Made by a program: the position numbers and the translations under genes
Part shown: positions 24,034-32,021 of the stretch, one piece after another
Numbering within the stretch: position 1 is the stretch's first letter
Layout of the letters: each line of letters starts with the position of its first letter
Notes under the pieces: model-generated
The model's input: only the letters and a program-made list of their open reading frames with translations
Told to the model about the DNA's origin: nothing
Databases searched by the model: none
Origin: Iamia sp035575815
GTDB lineage: Bacteria > Actinomycetota > Acidimicrobiia > Acidimicrobiales > Iamiaceae
Assembly (NCBI RefSeq): GCF_035575815.1
Contig: NZ_DATLXO010000147.1
Span: 1-64,000 of the forward strand
Direction of reading: 5' to 3'
Length of the DNA stretch: 64,000 bases

Positions 24034-25142
24034 AGCGCACCGTCGGGGCCTTGCTGGACGGTGCGGATGCGGCCCCATTCGTTCTGGTAGAGCCGCTCGA
24101 CGAGGGTCATGGTGCCGTTCGCTTCGGGTCGGAAGAGCGCCAGGCTCTGTCCCTTGAGGGTGGCGGCCACGAGGTAGCCGTTCCACCCCTTCCACTGGGG
24201 CCCTTCGAGCCAGGTGATGCCGGAGGTGGCGATGGTCGGGGCCCCGGACTCCCACCGGGGGATGACGGCGTCGGGGTACCGGGCGGTATCGGTCATGGGG
24301 ACGTTCTCGTTGTAGGGCGGCGGGCGGGAGGGGTCCCATCCGTAGTTGCCGCCCGGTTGCTCGAGGTTGACCTCGTCATCGGTGCCCGTGCCGTGCTCGG
24401 CGGACCACATGGTCCGGTCCGACGCTCGGAACGCGAGGCCCTGGACGTTGCGGTGCCCGTAGCTGAAGACCTTCCGCTTGTCGGCGACCGAGCTCCAGTG
24501 GAACGGGTTGGCCGGGTCCCCGTATCCGGTGTCGGGGTTGACCCGGAGCACCTTGCCCGCCAGTGAGGTCTTGTCCTGCGGGGCGGTGCCGGTGATGGCG
24601 TCGCCGGTTCCGACGTAGAGCCGCCGCTGGTGGTCGAAGCGCAACCGGCAGCCGCTGTGGTTGCCGCTGGTGGACGGGATGGACACGACGGGCCAGCCGA
24701 CACGGGTGAGGGCGGTGCCCTCGGCGTTGGCTTCCCAGCGGATGACGCGGACGTTGCGGACGCCGCCGGTGCGTTGGAAGCCCTGGCAGGTGTAGATCCG
24801 ACGGTTGGAGTTGAAGTTGGGATCGACCACGATGCCCATGAGGCCGGTGGTGTACTTGACCCAGAGGTCGCTCATGTCGGCCCGCAGCTGGAGGACCTGC
24901 CCGGTGCGACGGCGGATCATGATCCGCCCGTCCTTCTCGGTCCAGATCATCGATCCCGACGGTGTGAAGGTCAGGTCCCACGGACCGACCAACCCGTCGA
25001 CGATGGTGGTCGCCTCCAGCGTCGGCGGCGCGGGCTCACACGCCGTCAGCGCCGCGGCCCCCAAGGTCAACACCAGCAGCGAGCCGGCGACGCGCGACAC
25101 CGCGCCCCGCGCAACGGCCATCGACCGACGAGATCCGTTCAT
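23973..25142 (-). CDS. PQQ-dependent sugar dehydrogenase-like lipoprotein
   Basis: The protein has 389 residues from ATG 25142 (GGAGGGGG upstream). A signal peptide ends in the lipobox LTAC. The body is a six-bladed beta-propeller of the soluble glucose/sorbosone dehydrogenase type: VGPWDLTFTPSG, GLMGIVVDPNF, SGNHSGCRLRFD with the catalytic His, FSYGHRNVQGLAF, WSAEHGTGTDDEVN. It would oxidise sugars or related aldehydes outside the membrane with PQQ and calcium. No pqq genes are in the window. Confidence 0.9.
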   Translation of the reverse strand: MNGSRRSMAVARGAVSRVAGSLLVLTLGAAALTACEPAPPTLEATTIVDGLVGPWDLTFTPSGSMIWTEKDGRIMIRRRTGQVLQLRADMSDLWVKYTTGLMGIVVDPNFNSNRRIYTCQGFQRTGGVRNVRVIRWEANAEGTALTRVGWPVVSIPSTSGNHSGCRLRFDHQRRLYVGTGDAITGTAPQDKTSLAGKVLRVNPDTGYGDPANPFHWSSVADKRKVFSYGHRNVQGLAFRASDRTMWSAEHGTGTDDEVNLEQPGGNYGWDPSRPPPYNENVPMTDTARYPDAVIPRWESGAPTIATSGITWLEGPQWKGWNGYLVAATLKGQSLALFRPEANGTMTLVERLYQNEWGRIRTVQQGPDGALYLTTSNNGTGERIIRLNPN

Positions 25143-25263
25143 GACCACCACGCCCCCTCCGCACCGTCATCCGCCACTCGGCGACGCCGCAGTCGTCAGC
25201 AACCTAGCGCCCGACATCGAGCTGTGTCGAGGTCGGACGAGGCGGGTCACGCCATGGTGCGCT

Positions 25264-25728
25264 TCAACCCGATGGGTTGCTCTCGGGGACGTGGCGCACG
25301 ATGACGGCGTATCCGCCCGAGCCGATGAGGGCTGACCCGTCGAAGTGACGACCGTCGACCACGATCTCGGTGATCCGACCGGTGTGGTCGTCGACGACGA
25401 GGTCGTCGACCTGACCGAGCGCCTCGCCCATGTCGTTGAACGTCCGCTTCCCGAGGGGGTCGAGGTCGCCCGACGCAGCTCGCTCTTGCTTCGGGCCTTC
25501 GGGGGCGACCAGGACGTCGCGGGTCTCGATCGTGATGGCGTCGGGGCCGATGGCCTTGATGGCGGTCCACGGGAGGAGGGATTCGGCGCCCGGGGTCTTC
25601 TTCAGGACCAGGGCGGCGACCTCGCCGGCTCCGGGATCGAGGGCTGCGCACCGGACCTCACCGACGGTCGTGGCCGTGGTCAGGTCGAGCACGGATCGGC
25701 CGCTGAGGGGTTGCAGCCGAACGGTCAC
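25264..25728 (-). CDS. PRC-barrel domain protein, double barrel
   Basis: The protein has 154 residues, with two small beta-barrel halves: SVLDLTTATTVGEVRCAALD and the second TFNDMGEALGQVDDLVVDDH. PRC-barrels occur in RNA-processing factors, reaction-centre H subunits and stress proteins. Its GTG overlaps the stop of the upstream PRC gene (GTGA, 25725-25728), so the two are coupled and may form one complex. Confidence 0.8.
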   Translation of the reverse strand: MTVRLQPLSGRSVLDLTTATTVGEVRCAALDPGAGEVAALVLKKTPGAESLLPWTAIKAIGPDAITIETRDVLVAPEGPKQERAASGDLDPLGKRTFNDMGEALGQVDDLVVDDHTGRITEIVVDGRHFDGSALIGSGGYAVIVRHVPESNPSG

Positions 25729-26429
25729 GACGATGCTCCGAGCTGCTCGCGGAAGGCCTCGACCGAGGCGCCGAAACCGGTGTAGTCCTCGCTGACGAAG
25801 TCGCGTGCGGATGCGGGGACCACGATCGCCTCTCCCGAGATGGCGAGCGCCGCCGGCAGCGGGAGGAAGACCTGCGCCCCCTCGGTACCGAGGGCCTCCG
25901 AGGCCTTGACCTCGAAACCGACGATGTCGGCGTGGCCGGCGGTGACCGATGCGATCACGTCGGTCACCTCGCCGAGATCGGTGCCGTCGTCGGTGATCAC
26001 ACGATCACCGAGCACGTTGTCGCCGGAGCCCGAGAGCGAGTCCGGCGCCGCGAACACGCCGCGCGAGGGGACCATCACGGCATCGGGACCGATGGCGTGG
26101 ACATCGGCCACCATCAGCACCTGCTTCTGGGGGCCGCCGAGCAACCCCGGCTTCCGCATGGTGAAGCCGGTGATGCCGCCGGCGCGCTTGTCGAACACCA
26201 CGTCTTTGATCTCGAGCCCGTGCTCCCCGGAGAGGGTCACGATCGGGAGCCCGGTGAGGTGCGAGGCGCGCACCAGCTTCAGAACGGAGCCGGGGTCCGT
26301 CTCCGCCTCCTCGTAGCGGCCGGGGCCGGGCTGCGGCGTAGATGCCGGCGGCTTTGCGGGCGCAGGCGCCGATGTCTCGTTGAGCTCGGTCTCGTTGAGC
26401 TCGTCGTCCGATGCCGGCCTACTGCCCAT
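25725..26429 (-). CDS. PRC-barrel domain protein with acidic N-terminus
   Basis: The protein has 234 residues from ATG 26429, chosen because GAGAGGCG stands 6 bases upstream; ATG 26444 is possible. The N-terminal 45 residues are Pro/Ala/Glu-rich and disordered. Two PRC-like barrels follow (LKLVRASHLTGLPIVTLSGE, and DRVITDDGTDLGEVTDVIAS). It starts inside the 3' end of the 46-codon membrane-protein gene and overlaps the next PRC gene, so three genes form a tight operon. Confidence 0.8.
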   Translation of the reverse strand: MGSRPASDDELNETELNETSAPAPAKPPASTPQPGPGRYEEAETDPGSVLKLVRASHLTGLPIVTLSGEHGLEIKDVVFDKRAGGITGFTMRKPGLLGGPQKQVLMVADVHAIGPDAVMVPSRGVFAAPDSLSGSGDNVLGDRVITDDGTDLGEVTDVIASVTAGHADIVGFEVKASEALGTEGAQVFLPLPAALAISGEAIVVPASARDFVSEDYTGFGASVEAFREQLGASS

Positions 26430-26559
26430 CGGGTCGCCTCTCATCTGGTGGCTTGGTGCCGGCGATCACGCCGCCGGCGCGCCGCTTCTGTTGGAGGACC
26501 ACCAGGGCGACCAACACCAACACGACGATGATCAGTGCGATGAAGGCTGCAACTTCCAC
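26419..26559 (-). CDS. 46-residue single-span membrane protein
   Basis: GTG 26559 follows GGAGG with a 7-base gap and opens 46 codons to TAG 26421. The product has a run of over 20 hydrophobic residues (AFIALIIVVLVLVALVVL), then a basic QQKRR stop-transfer and a charged tail DERRPDGQ. It overlaps the start of the PRC-barrel gene by 11 bases. The strong ribosome site, clean membrane topology and operon overlap argue that it is real. The function is unknown; it may anchor the PRC-barrel proteins at the membrane. Confidence 0.75.
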   Translation of the reverse strand: MEVAAFIALIIVVLVLVALVVLQQKRRAGGVIAGTKPPDERRPDGQ

Positions 26560-26721
26560 GTGCCCCTCCGGGGTGGCTCGTCGGCGGGGATGCTGCGCAC
26601 GACGCCGAGCGGTCGAACCCTAGCCGTCGTTGCTCGCTTGCCCGGATGCGTGGCGACGGGAGATCTCCTCGAGCGGGTGAGCGCGCCGCGTCGCGCTCAC
26701 CCATGCCCGGGCGGGAGACGA

Positions 26722-27519
26722 TCAGCGGTCGTCGTCGCCGTCGACCTCGACGCGCTCCTTGCGCACGTCTTCGGAGACCTCGCGCTGCTCGACGTCGACA
26801 TCCTTGTCGAGGCGGACGCGCTCCTTCGGCACCGCCTGCTTGTCGACGACGACCTCTTCCTCGCTGAGCACCATCTCGTGCTCCTCCTCGGTGAGGTCGC
26901 CGCCGGCCATGGCGGCGTCGCGGTTCGCGTCGGTGATGGGCTCGCGCTCGACGCGGACCTTCTCCTTGCGGACCGGCACGGTTGTCGTCACGTTCTCGGT
27001 GACCACGTACTTGCGGAGACGGGCCGTCCCCGCCTGGCGGGACTGGGTCCCCACCGAGAGCTCCTCCTCGGAGCGAGTCATGGCGTCGTCGGTGCTGGGA
27101 CCGGAGGTGTCGGTGCCGGTGTCTCGCCCCATGTCACCCCGGTCGGTGCCGGCCGCAGGGTCACCGCCGCCCGACGGCTGGTCGCCCTGGCCGTAGGGGT
27201 CATCCTGGCCGTAGTAGCGGTAGAGCTCGCCCTCCTCCTCACCGCTGAGGAAGCCCTCCTCGGGGTCGACGTTGGGGGCGTCCTTCACGAAGCCCTTCTG
27301 GTAGGGGACGCGCAGGGCATCGCCGTCTGCGCCTGCGCCGCCGATCGGCAGGAAGGTCTGGCGCGAGCCGAACATCCCTGTCTTCACCGCAAGCCACTCG
27401 GGCTGACCCGTGGCCTGGTCCATGTAGACGTCCTCGAGCTTCCCGATCTTGTCTCCGCCTTCGTCGACGACATCGGCGCCGACCCAGTCGTTCCATGTCG
27501 TTTGCGAGGTGTCGGTCAT
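26722..27519 (-). CDS. PRC-barrel plus DUF2382 (YsnF/AvaK-like) stress protein
   Basis: The protein has 265 residues from ATG 27519 (GGAGG 6 bases upstream). The N-terminal PRC barrel is at about 10-85 (WVGADVVDEGGDKIGKLEDV). A Gly/Asp-rich linker follows. The C-terminal DUF2382 repeat has RLRKYVVTENVTTTVPVRKE and charged beta-strands such as VRVEREPI. Such proteins are linked to general stress responses in Actinobacteria and Bacillus. It heads the PRC-barrel gene group. Confidence 0.85.
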   Translation of the reverse strand: MTDTSQTTWNDWVGADVVDEGGDKIGKLEDVYMDQATGQPEWLAVKTGMFGSRQTFLPIGGAGADGDALRVPYQKGFVKDAPNVDPEEGFLSGEEEGELYRYYGQDDPYGQGDQPSGGGDPAAGTDRGDMGRDTGTDTSGPSTDDAMTRSEEELSVGTQSRQAGTARLRKYVVTENVTTTVPVRKEKVRVEREPITDANRDAAMAGGDLTEEEHEMVLSEEEVVVDKQAVPKERVRLDKDVDVEQREVSEDVRKERVEVDGDDDR

Positions 27520-27688
27520 GAGGGCCTCCGTAAGTGCCTTTGGGGTGGATCTGGTCACTCCCCAGCACTGGCTCATCGACGCACATCCAAGGTCCCGACT
27601 GCTGTTTCCCCCGGATGGGTGTCCGGTCGTCGCCCTTGGGTCGGCCCGTCACCCGGCCGGGGGCACGACGGCAACCACCTCGATGCCG

Positions 27689-28387
27689 TCACGTGTCATC
27701 GAGCGCCTCGGCCGCAGGGCGAAACCGTTCGAACGCTCCCGTTCCGAAGATGAGCCGGACGGCTTCGGCCCGGTTGCGGACCCCGAGCCGTCGGTACGCG
27801 CGGCTCAGGTGCGTCTTGATGGTCTCGTGCCCGACGAACAGAGCCTCACCGATCTGCGGGTTGGTCAGGCCCTCGGACACCAGCACCAGCACCTGGCTCT
27901 CTCGTTCGGTGAGGCCCCTGTCCTTGCCCGGCCAATCGAGGTCGTCGAGCGCCGGGTTGGTGGACGCGCCCTGCGCGGTGACGTCCTCGCCGGACGCGAC
28001 CCGCACGAGCGCCTCGATGATCGCCTGCGCCGGCAGGCGCTTGGAGATGAACCCTGTCGCCCCCGCTCGCCGGGCTTCGTCGACGAGGGCGGCGGTGACA
28101 TCGAGCGTGAACATCGCGACGTAGCGGACGTGGCGGTGGCGGCGGAGCTGCTCGATGGCCTGGGCCGCGATCCCGATTCGCCCGTAGGTGTCGTAGAGCG
28201 CAACATCGACCGGGGGGTGCTCGATGGGTTCTCCCACGATGATGCGTTCGCAGACGTTCGCCTTGTCGGGGAACCGCCCGAGCATCCCGGCGAGGCCGTC
28301 GACGATGATCTCGTAGTCGTTCACCGCCGCAACCGAGATGGGCAGCTCTGCCCCCATGGCCGCACCCGGGGACGCAGAGTCGCTCAT
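27689..28387 (-). CDS. NarL/LuxR-type response regulator
   Basis: The protein has 232 residues. The receiver domain spans residues about 15-135 with the likely phospho-acceptor Asp in VDVALYDTYG, and Lys in GATGFISKRLPAQ. The C-terminal HTH is LTERESQVLVLVSEGLTNPQ followed by IGEALFVGHETIKTHLSRAY. No histidine kinase is adjacent, so it is an orphan. Its location directly upstream of the stress-type PRC-barrel/DUF2382 genes suggests that it could control them. Confidence 0.88.
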   Translation of the reverse strand: MSDSASPGAAMGAELPISVAAVNDYEIIVDGLAGMLGRFPDKANVCERIIVGEPIEHPPVDVALYDTYGRIGIAAQAIEQLRRHRHVRYVAMFTLDVTAALVDEARRAGATGFISKRLPAQAIIEALVRVASGEDVTAQGASTNPALDDLDWPGKDRGLTERESQVLVLVSEGLTNPQIGEALFVGHETIKTHLSRAYRRLGVRNRAEAVRLIFGTGAFERFRPAAEALDDT

Positions 28388-28462
28388 CGGCGCAGTCTCG
28401 CCCATGGGCGGGGCCGGCGGCGCGAAGCCCAAGGTTGAGCTCGGCCCGTCGTGCGGCCTTCC

Positions 28463-28468
28463 TAGGGT
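28463..28468 (+). promoter_or_regulatory. Leaderless-type -10 box (TAGGGT) before the leader peptide
   Basis: TAGGGT ends 8 bases before ATG 28477, the start of the short leader frame, and 46 bases before the aldolase GTG. Confidence 0.5.
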
Positions 28469-28476
28469 GAGGGCCC

Positions 28477-28518
28477 ATGACCGGATCATCCCCCTCCACC
28501 CCCGCCGGGCGCACGTGA
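28477..28518 (+). CDS. 13-residue leader peptide coupled to aldolase gene
   Basis: ATG 28477 opens MTGSSPSTPAGRT and stops at TGA 28516-28518. The stop overlaps the GTG start of the aldolase (GTGA, 28515-28518). A leaderless -10 box sits 8 bases before this ATG, whereas the aldolase GTG has no ribosome site. Translation of the leader may deliver ribosomes to the aldolase start. A sequencing or real frameshift joining the two frames is the main alternative. Confidence 0.5.
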   Translation: MTGSSPSTPAGRT

Positions 28519-29579
28519 CCGGAGCGCTCCCGCCGCCCCCGGAGGGCAGCTTCGCCAGCGACAACGCCGCCGGGGTGGCCCCGCAGGTGATGGCGGCCCT
28601 GGCCGAGGCCAACCACGGACCGGCCCTGGCCTACGGCGACGACCCCTGGACCGCCGCCGCGACCGCCGCCCTCCGCGCCCAGCTCGACGCCCCGGCCGAG
28701 GTGCTGCTGTGCTGGGGCGGCACGGGCGCCAACGTGGTCGGCCTGGCCACCGTGGTGCAGCCGTGGCAGTCGGTGATCTGCGTCGACTCGGCCCACATCG
28801 TCGTCGACGAGTGCGGCGCCCCCGCCCGCTTCACCGGGGCCTCGATCACCGCCGTACCCAACGTCGACGGCAAGCTGCGGCCCGAGGCGCTCGACCCCTA
28901 CCTGCACTGGCTCGGCACCGAGCACCACCCGCAACCCGGCGTCGTATCCATCAGCCAGGTCACCGAGATGGGCACCGTCTACACCGTTCCGGAGATCGGA
29001 GCCCTCTGCGACGCTGCCCACGGCCACGGCCTCGTCGTGCACCTCGACGGCGCCCGGATCGCCAACGCCCTGGTGGCCTGCGGGACCGACCTGGCGACCA
29101 TGGTGCGTGACACCGGCGTCGACGTGATGACCTTCGGCCTCACCAAGAACGGCGCCATGTACGGCGAGGCCGTGGTCTACCTCCGGCCCGAGCTGGCCGC
29201 CTCGGCCCGGTACGTGCGCAAGCAGGCCGGGCAGCTGCCATCGAAGGCCCGGTTCGTCGCCGCCCAGATCACCGCCCTGCTGGCCGACGACCTGTGGCTC
29301 GACCACGCCCGCCACGCCAACCGTCTGGCCGGCCTGCTGGCGGACCGGGCCGGAGCTGTCGAGGGCGTCGACATCGCCCGGGCCCCCGAGGCCAACGCCG
29401 TCTTCGCTCACCTCCCCGCGGCGGCCATCGCCCCGCTCCAGGAGTGGTCGTTCTTCTGGCCGTGGGACCTCGAGCGATCTCAGGTGCGCTGGATGACGAG
29501 CTTCGCCAGCACCGAGGCCGACGTGGAGCGCTTCGCCGCCGGCGTCTCGGCCCACCTCGACGCCGTGCCGCCTGCCTAG
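28515..29579 (+). CDS. Threonine aldolase-like PLP lyase
   Basis: The protein has 354 residues from GTG 28515. The fold-type I pattern of low-specificity threonine aldolases is seen: FASDNAAGVAPQVMAAL, LCWGGTGANVVGLAT (phosphate cup), VHLDGARIANAL (Asp to the PLP nitrogen) and the Schiff-base Lys in MTFGLTKNGAMYGEAVV. It would cleave threonine or a related beta-hydroxy amino acid to glycine and an aldehyde. GTG 28467 is an alternative in-frame start. Confidence 0.85.
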   Translation: MTGALPPPPEGSFASDNAAGVAPQVMAALAEANHGPALAYGDDPWTAAATAALRAQLDAPAEVLLCWGGTGANVVGLATVVQPWQSVICVDSAHIVVDECGAPARFTGASITAVPNVDGKLRPEALDPYLHWLGTEHHPQPGVVSISQVTEMGTVYTVPEIGALCDAAHGHGLVVHLDGARIANALVACGTDLATMVRDTGVDVMTFGLTKNGAMYGEAVVYLRPELAASARYVRKQAGQLPSKARFVAAQITALLADDLWLDHARHANRLAGLLADRAGAVEGVDIARAPEANAVFAHLPAAAIAPLQEWSFFWPWDLERSQVRWMTSFASTEADVERFAAGVSAHLDAVPPA

Positions 29580-29604
29580 GCTGACCCTTGCCATGGAGGT
29601 GCCG

Positions 29605-30108
29605 ATGACGACTGCGCCGACCGAGGGGCCCACGGCGGGACCCGGCTCCCAGCCGCTGAGCCCTCGGGTGCGGTCTCTCTGGCACCTGCTCTGGGGCATC
29701 GGGGCCGGCGTCGTAGTCCTCGTCGCCCTGGGCATCGGGCTGGCGGCGGCCTTCGCCGGCGCCGCTGCGGTCGCGGCCGCCAGCGCCGCGATCGCCATGG
29801 TGGCGGTCGCCGCCGCCGTGGCCGTGCCCCGAGCCCGGTACCGGCGGTGGAGGTGGGAGCTCACCGACGAGGGCCTGGAGGTGGCCCACGGGGTGCTGGT
29901 GCGCGTCGAATCCGCCATCCCGGTGTTCCGCGTGCAGCAGATCGACGTGCGCCAGGGGCCCCTCGAGCGGGCCTTCGGCCTCGTGACCCTCCAGATCACC
30001 ACCGCCTCCTCCGGCAGCGACGGCCTGCTGCCGGGCATCGACGAGGACCGGGCCGAAGCCGTGCGCCGCCAGCTCCTCGGCCGGGCCGCCGCCGACGACG
30101 GCGTCTGA
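29605..30108 (+). CDS. Bacterial-PH (YdbS-like) membrane protein
   Basis: The protein has 167 residues from ATG 29605, which GGAGG precedes by 5 bases (an ATG at 29593 overlaps that site). Two hydrophobic helices at about 30-78 are followed by a bacterial PH_2 domain (YRRWRWELTDEGLEVAHG, VFRVQQIDVRQGPLERAFGL, VTLQITTASSG). It is paired with a larger PH_2 protein 5 bases downstream, the ydbS-ydbT arrangement of Bacillus, which there is tied to envelope antimicrobial resistance. Confidence 0.85.
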   Translation: MTTAPTEGPTAGPGSQPLSPRVRSLWHLLWGIGAGVVVLVALGIGLAAAFAGAAAVAAASAAIAMVAVAAAVAVPRARYRRWRWELTDEGLEVAHGVLVRVESAIPVFRVQQIDVRQGPLERAFGLVTLQITTASSGSDGLLPGIDEDRAEAVRRQLLGRAAADDGV

Positions 30109-30113
30109 GCCCG

Positions 30114-32021
30114 GTGTCTGAGCTCGGAGGCGCCGGTCCTCCGTCCTCGTGGCCGTCGCCGCCCACGGGCCCTCCGTCGGCCTGGCCGTCGCCGCCGACG
30201 GGGCCGCCGCCGCCGACGGGGCCGCCGCCCGGACCGCCACCTGCGTCCTCGCCACCGACCGGGCCGCCACCTGGGTCCTCTCCCCCGACCGGACCCCCGG
30301 TTCTCAGCGGACCGCCGTCGTTCGAGGGGCCCCCGTCGTTCGACGGGCCACCGTTCTCCGCACCGCCCCCACCTGTCGATGAGCCGTTGGCGGGTGCATG
30401 GACGGCGCCGGGTGGCGGGGCGCCGATCGACAGCACCGAGGGGCCGCGCCGGTTGCACCCGGCCTCGCCGCTGCTCGACCTGGCCCGCTTCGGCCCCCAG
30501 GCCGCCATCCCCCTGCTCATCACGTTCGGTCGTCGCCCCGGCCTCGCGGTGCCGATCGTCGTCGTCGGCGTGGTCGTCCTCCTCGTGGCTCGCTACCTGG
30601 TCTGGTCGCGGTTCACCTACGGCGTCGACGGCAGCTCGATGGTGGTCGAGAGCGGTGTGCTGAACCGGTCGCGCCGCGTCGTGCCCCTGGATCGGGTCCA
30701 ACAGGTCGACCTCCAGCGCAAGCTGCGCCACCGGGCGCTCGGGCTGGTGGTGGTGCGCATCGACACCGCCGGAGGGGGATCGGGCCCCGAGGTCGCGCTC
30801 GACGCCGTCACCGACGTCGAGGCCGAGCGACTGCGCCGGGTGCTCGCCGCCCGCCGGACGCCCGCCGTTGCGGCGGCCGCCGGAGCCGGCGGGGCGGAGC
30901 ATCCGACCGAGGCAGGCTCGCACCTCGGCCCCGGCCCGGGCCTCGCCCCCGAGCTCGACGAGCGCGAGGTGGTGACCCTGAGCGCCCCCCGCCTGGCGAT
31001 GGCGGGGGTCAGCGGGTCGAAGCTCCTCGTGGTGTTCGCGGTCCTGGGCTCGCTGTTCGGACTGCTCGACGACACCCTGGGCGACGTGGGGCAGAACGCG
31101 GCCGACTCCGCGCTCGACGGGGCCCGACCCGCCCTGTCGACCGTGCTCGTCGTGGTGCTGCTCGGGATCCCGGTGTGGCTCGCGGCGGCCGCCGGCGCCG
31201 CGATCCTCACCGACGGCGGCTTCCGCCTCACCCGGCGCGGCGACCTGCTCCACGTGCGCCGCGGCCTGCTCGACCAGCGCGAGGCGAGCCTGGCGATCCA
31301 CCGGGTGCAGGTGGTGCGCATCGCCCAGAACCCGCTCCGGCGGATGCTGGGGGTGGTGTCGGTGACCCTCCAGAGCGCGGGTGGGTCGGGCGAGGTCGAG
31401 CAGCAGGACAGTCGCATCACCGTGCCCCTGCTCGACCGGGTCGCGCTCGACGCCCTGCTCGCCGAGGTCCTCCCCGACGCGCCGGGCCTGCCCGCCCTCC
31501 ACCCCGCTCCGCCCGCCGCCCGCCGCCGGGCGTGGGTGCGTCGCCTCGTTCCCGCCCTGGCCGTGGCCGTTCCCGTGGCCGTGCTGTTCGCGCCGCTCGG
31601 CCTCGCCGCCCTGCTCCTCGTCGTGGTGGCCGCCCTCGACGCCGAGCTGGCCTACCGCGGTCTGGGTTGGGCCACCGTCGACGATCACGTGGTGGCCCGC
31701 CGGGGCGGGTTGAGCCGCGAGACGGCCCTCGTGCCGGTGGCCAAGGTGCAGAGCACCCGGCTGGTGTCATCGCCGTTCCAGCGCCGGTCGGGTCTGGCCA
31801 CGCTGCTGGTCGACGTGGCCGGACGGGGACGCACCCCTGCCCTCGTCGACGGCGAGGCGAGCGCCATGACCGGCCTGCGCCACGGGGCCCTGGCCGCCGG
31901 AGCGGCACGGCGCGACGAAGCGGCCGTGCGTCGTCGGGTCGCCGCCGGGGCCACGGGAGACACCACTGCGTCGGCCCAGGGGCTCGCCCGGCGCGCCGAT
32001 CCACCCGGGGCGAGCTGGTGA
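30114..32021 (+). CDS. YdbT-like protein with Pro-rich N-terminus and three PH_2 domains
   Basis: The protein has 635 residues from GTG 30114. The first about 95 residues are Pro/Ser/Gly-rich repeats (PPTGPP, PPSFDGPPF). Then come membrane helices and three PH_2 domains: FTYGVDGSSMVVESGVLNRS, FRLTRRGDLLHVRRGLLDQR and YRGLGWATVDDHVVARRGGL, separated by paired helices near 315-385 and 510-540. The GTGA overlap with the next gene (32018-32021) couples them. The Pro-rich tail is longer than in usual YdbT proteins. Confidence 0.85.
   Translation: MSELGGAGPPSSWPSPPTGPPSAWPSPPTGPPPPTGPPPGPPPASSPPTGPPPGSSPPTGPPVLSGPPSFEGPPSFDGPPFSAPPPPVDEPLAGAWTAPGGGAPIDSTEGPRRLHPASPLLDLARFGPQAAIPLLITFGRRPGLAVPIVVVGVVVLLVARYLVWSRFTYGVDGSSMVVESGVLNRSRRVVPLDRVQQVDLQRKLRHRALGLVVVRIDTAGGGSGPEVALDAVTDVEAERLRRVLAARRTPAVAAAAGAGGAEHPTEAGSHLGPGPGLAPELDEREVVTLSAPRLAMAGVSGSKLLVVFAVLGSLFGLLDDTLGDVGQNAADSALDGARPALSTVLVVVLLGIPVWLAAAAGAAILTDGGFRLTRRGDLLHVRRGLLDQREASLAIHRVQVVRIAQNPLRRMLGVVSVTLQSAGGSGEVEQQDSRITVPLLDRVALDALLAEVLPDAPGLPALHPAPPAARRRAWVRRLVPALAVAVPVAVLFAPLGLAALLLVVVAALDAELAYRGLGWATVDDHVVARRGGLSRETALVPVAKVQSTRLVSSPFQRRSGLATLLVDVAGRGRTPALVDGEASAMTGLRHGALAAGAARRDEAAVRRRVAAGATGDTTASAQGLARRADPPGASW

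Noticed and set aside
23119..24339. 406-codon minus-strand frame containing the integrase motif
   Set aside because: Only about 80 residues resemble a recombinase. The rest is antisense to other genes, so it was reduced to a pseudogene fragment.
27846..31688. 1280-codon minus-strand open frame across the aldolase and PH-domain genes
   Set aside because: No domain, a composition typical of antisense frames, and strong plus-strand genes throughout. Only the LuxR regulator near its end is real, in another frame.
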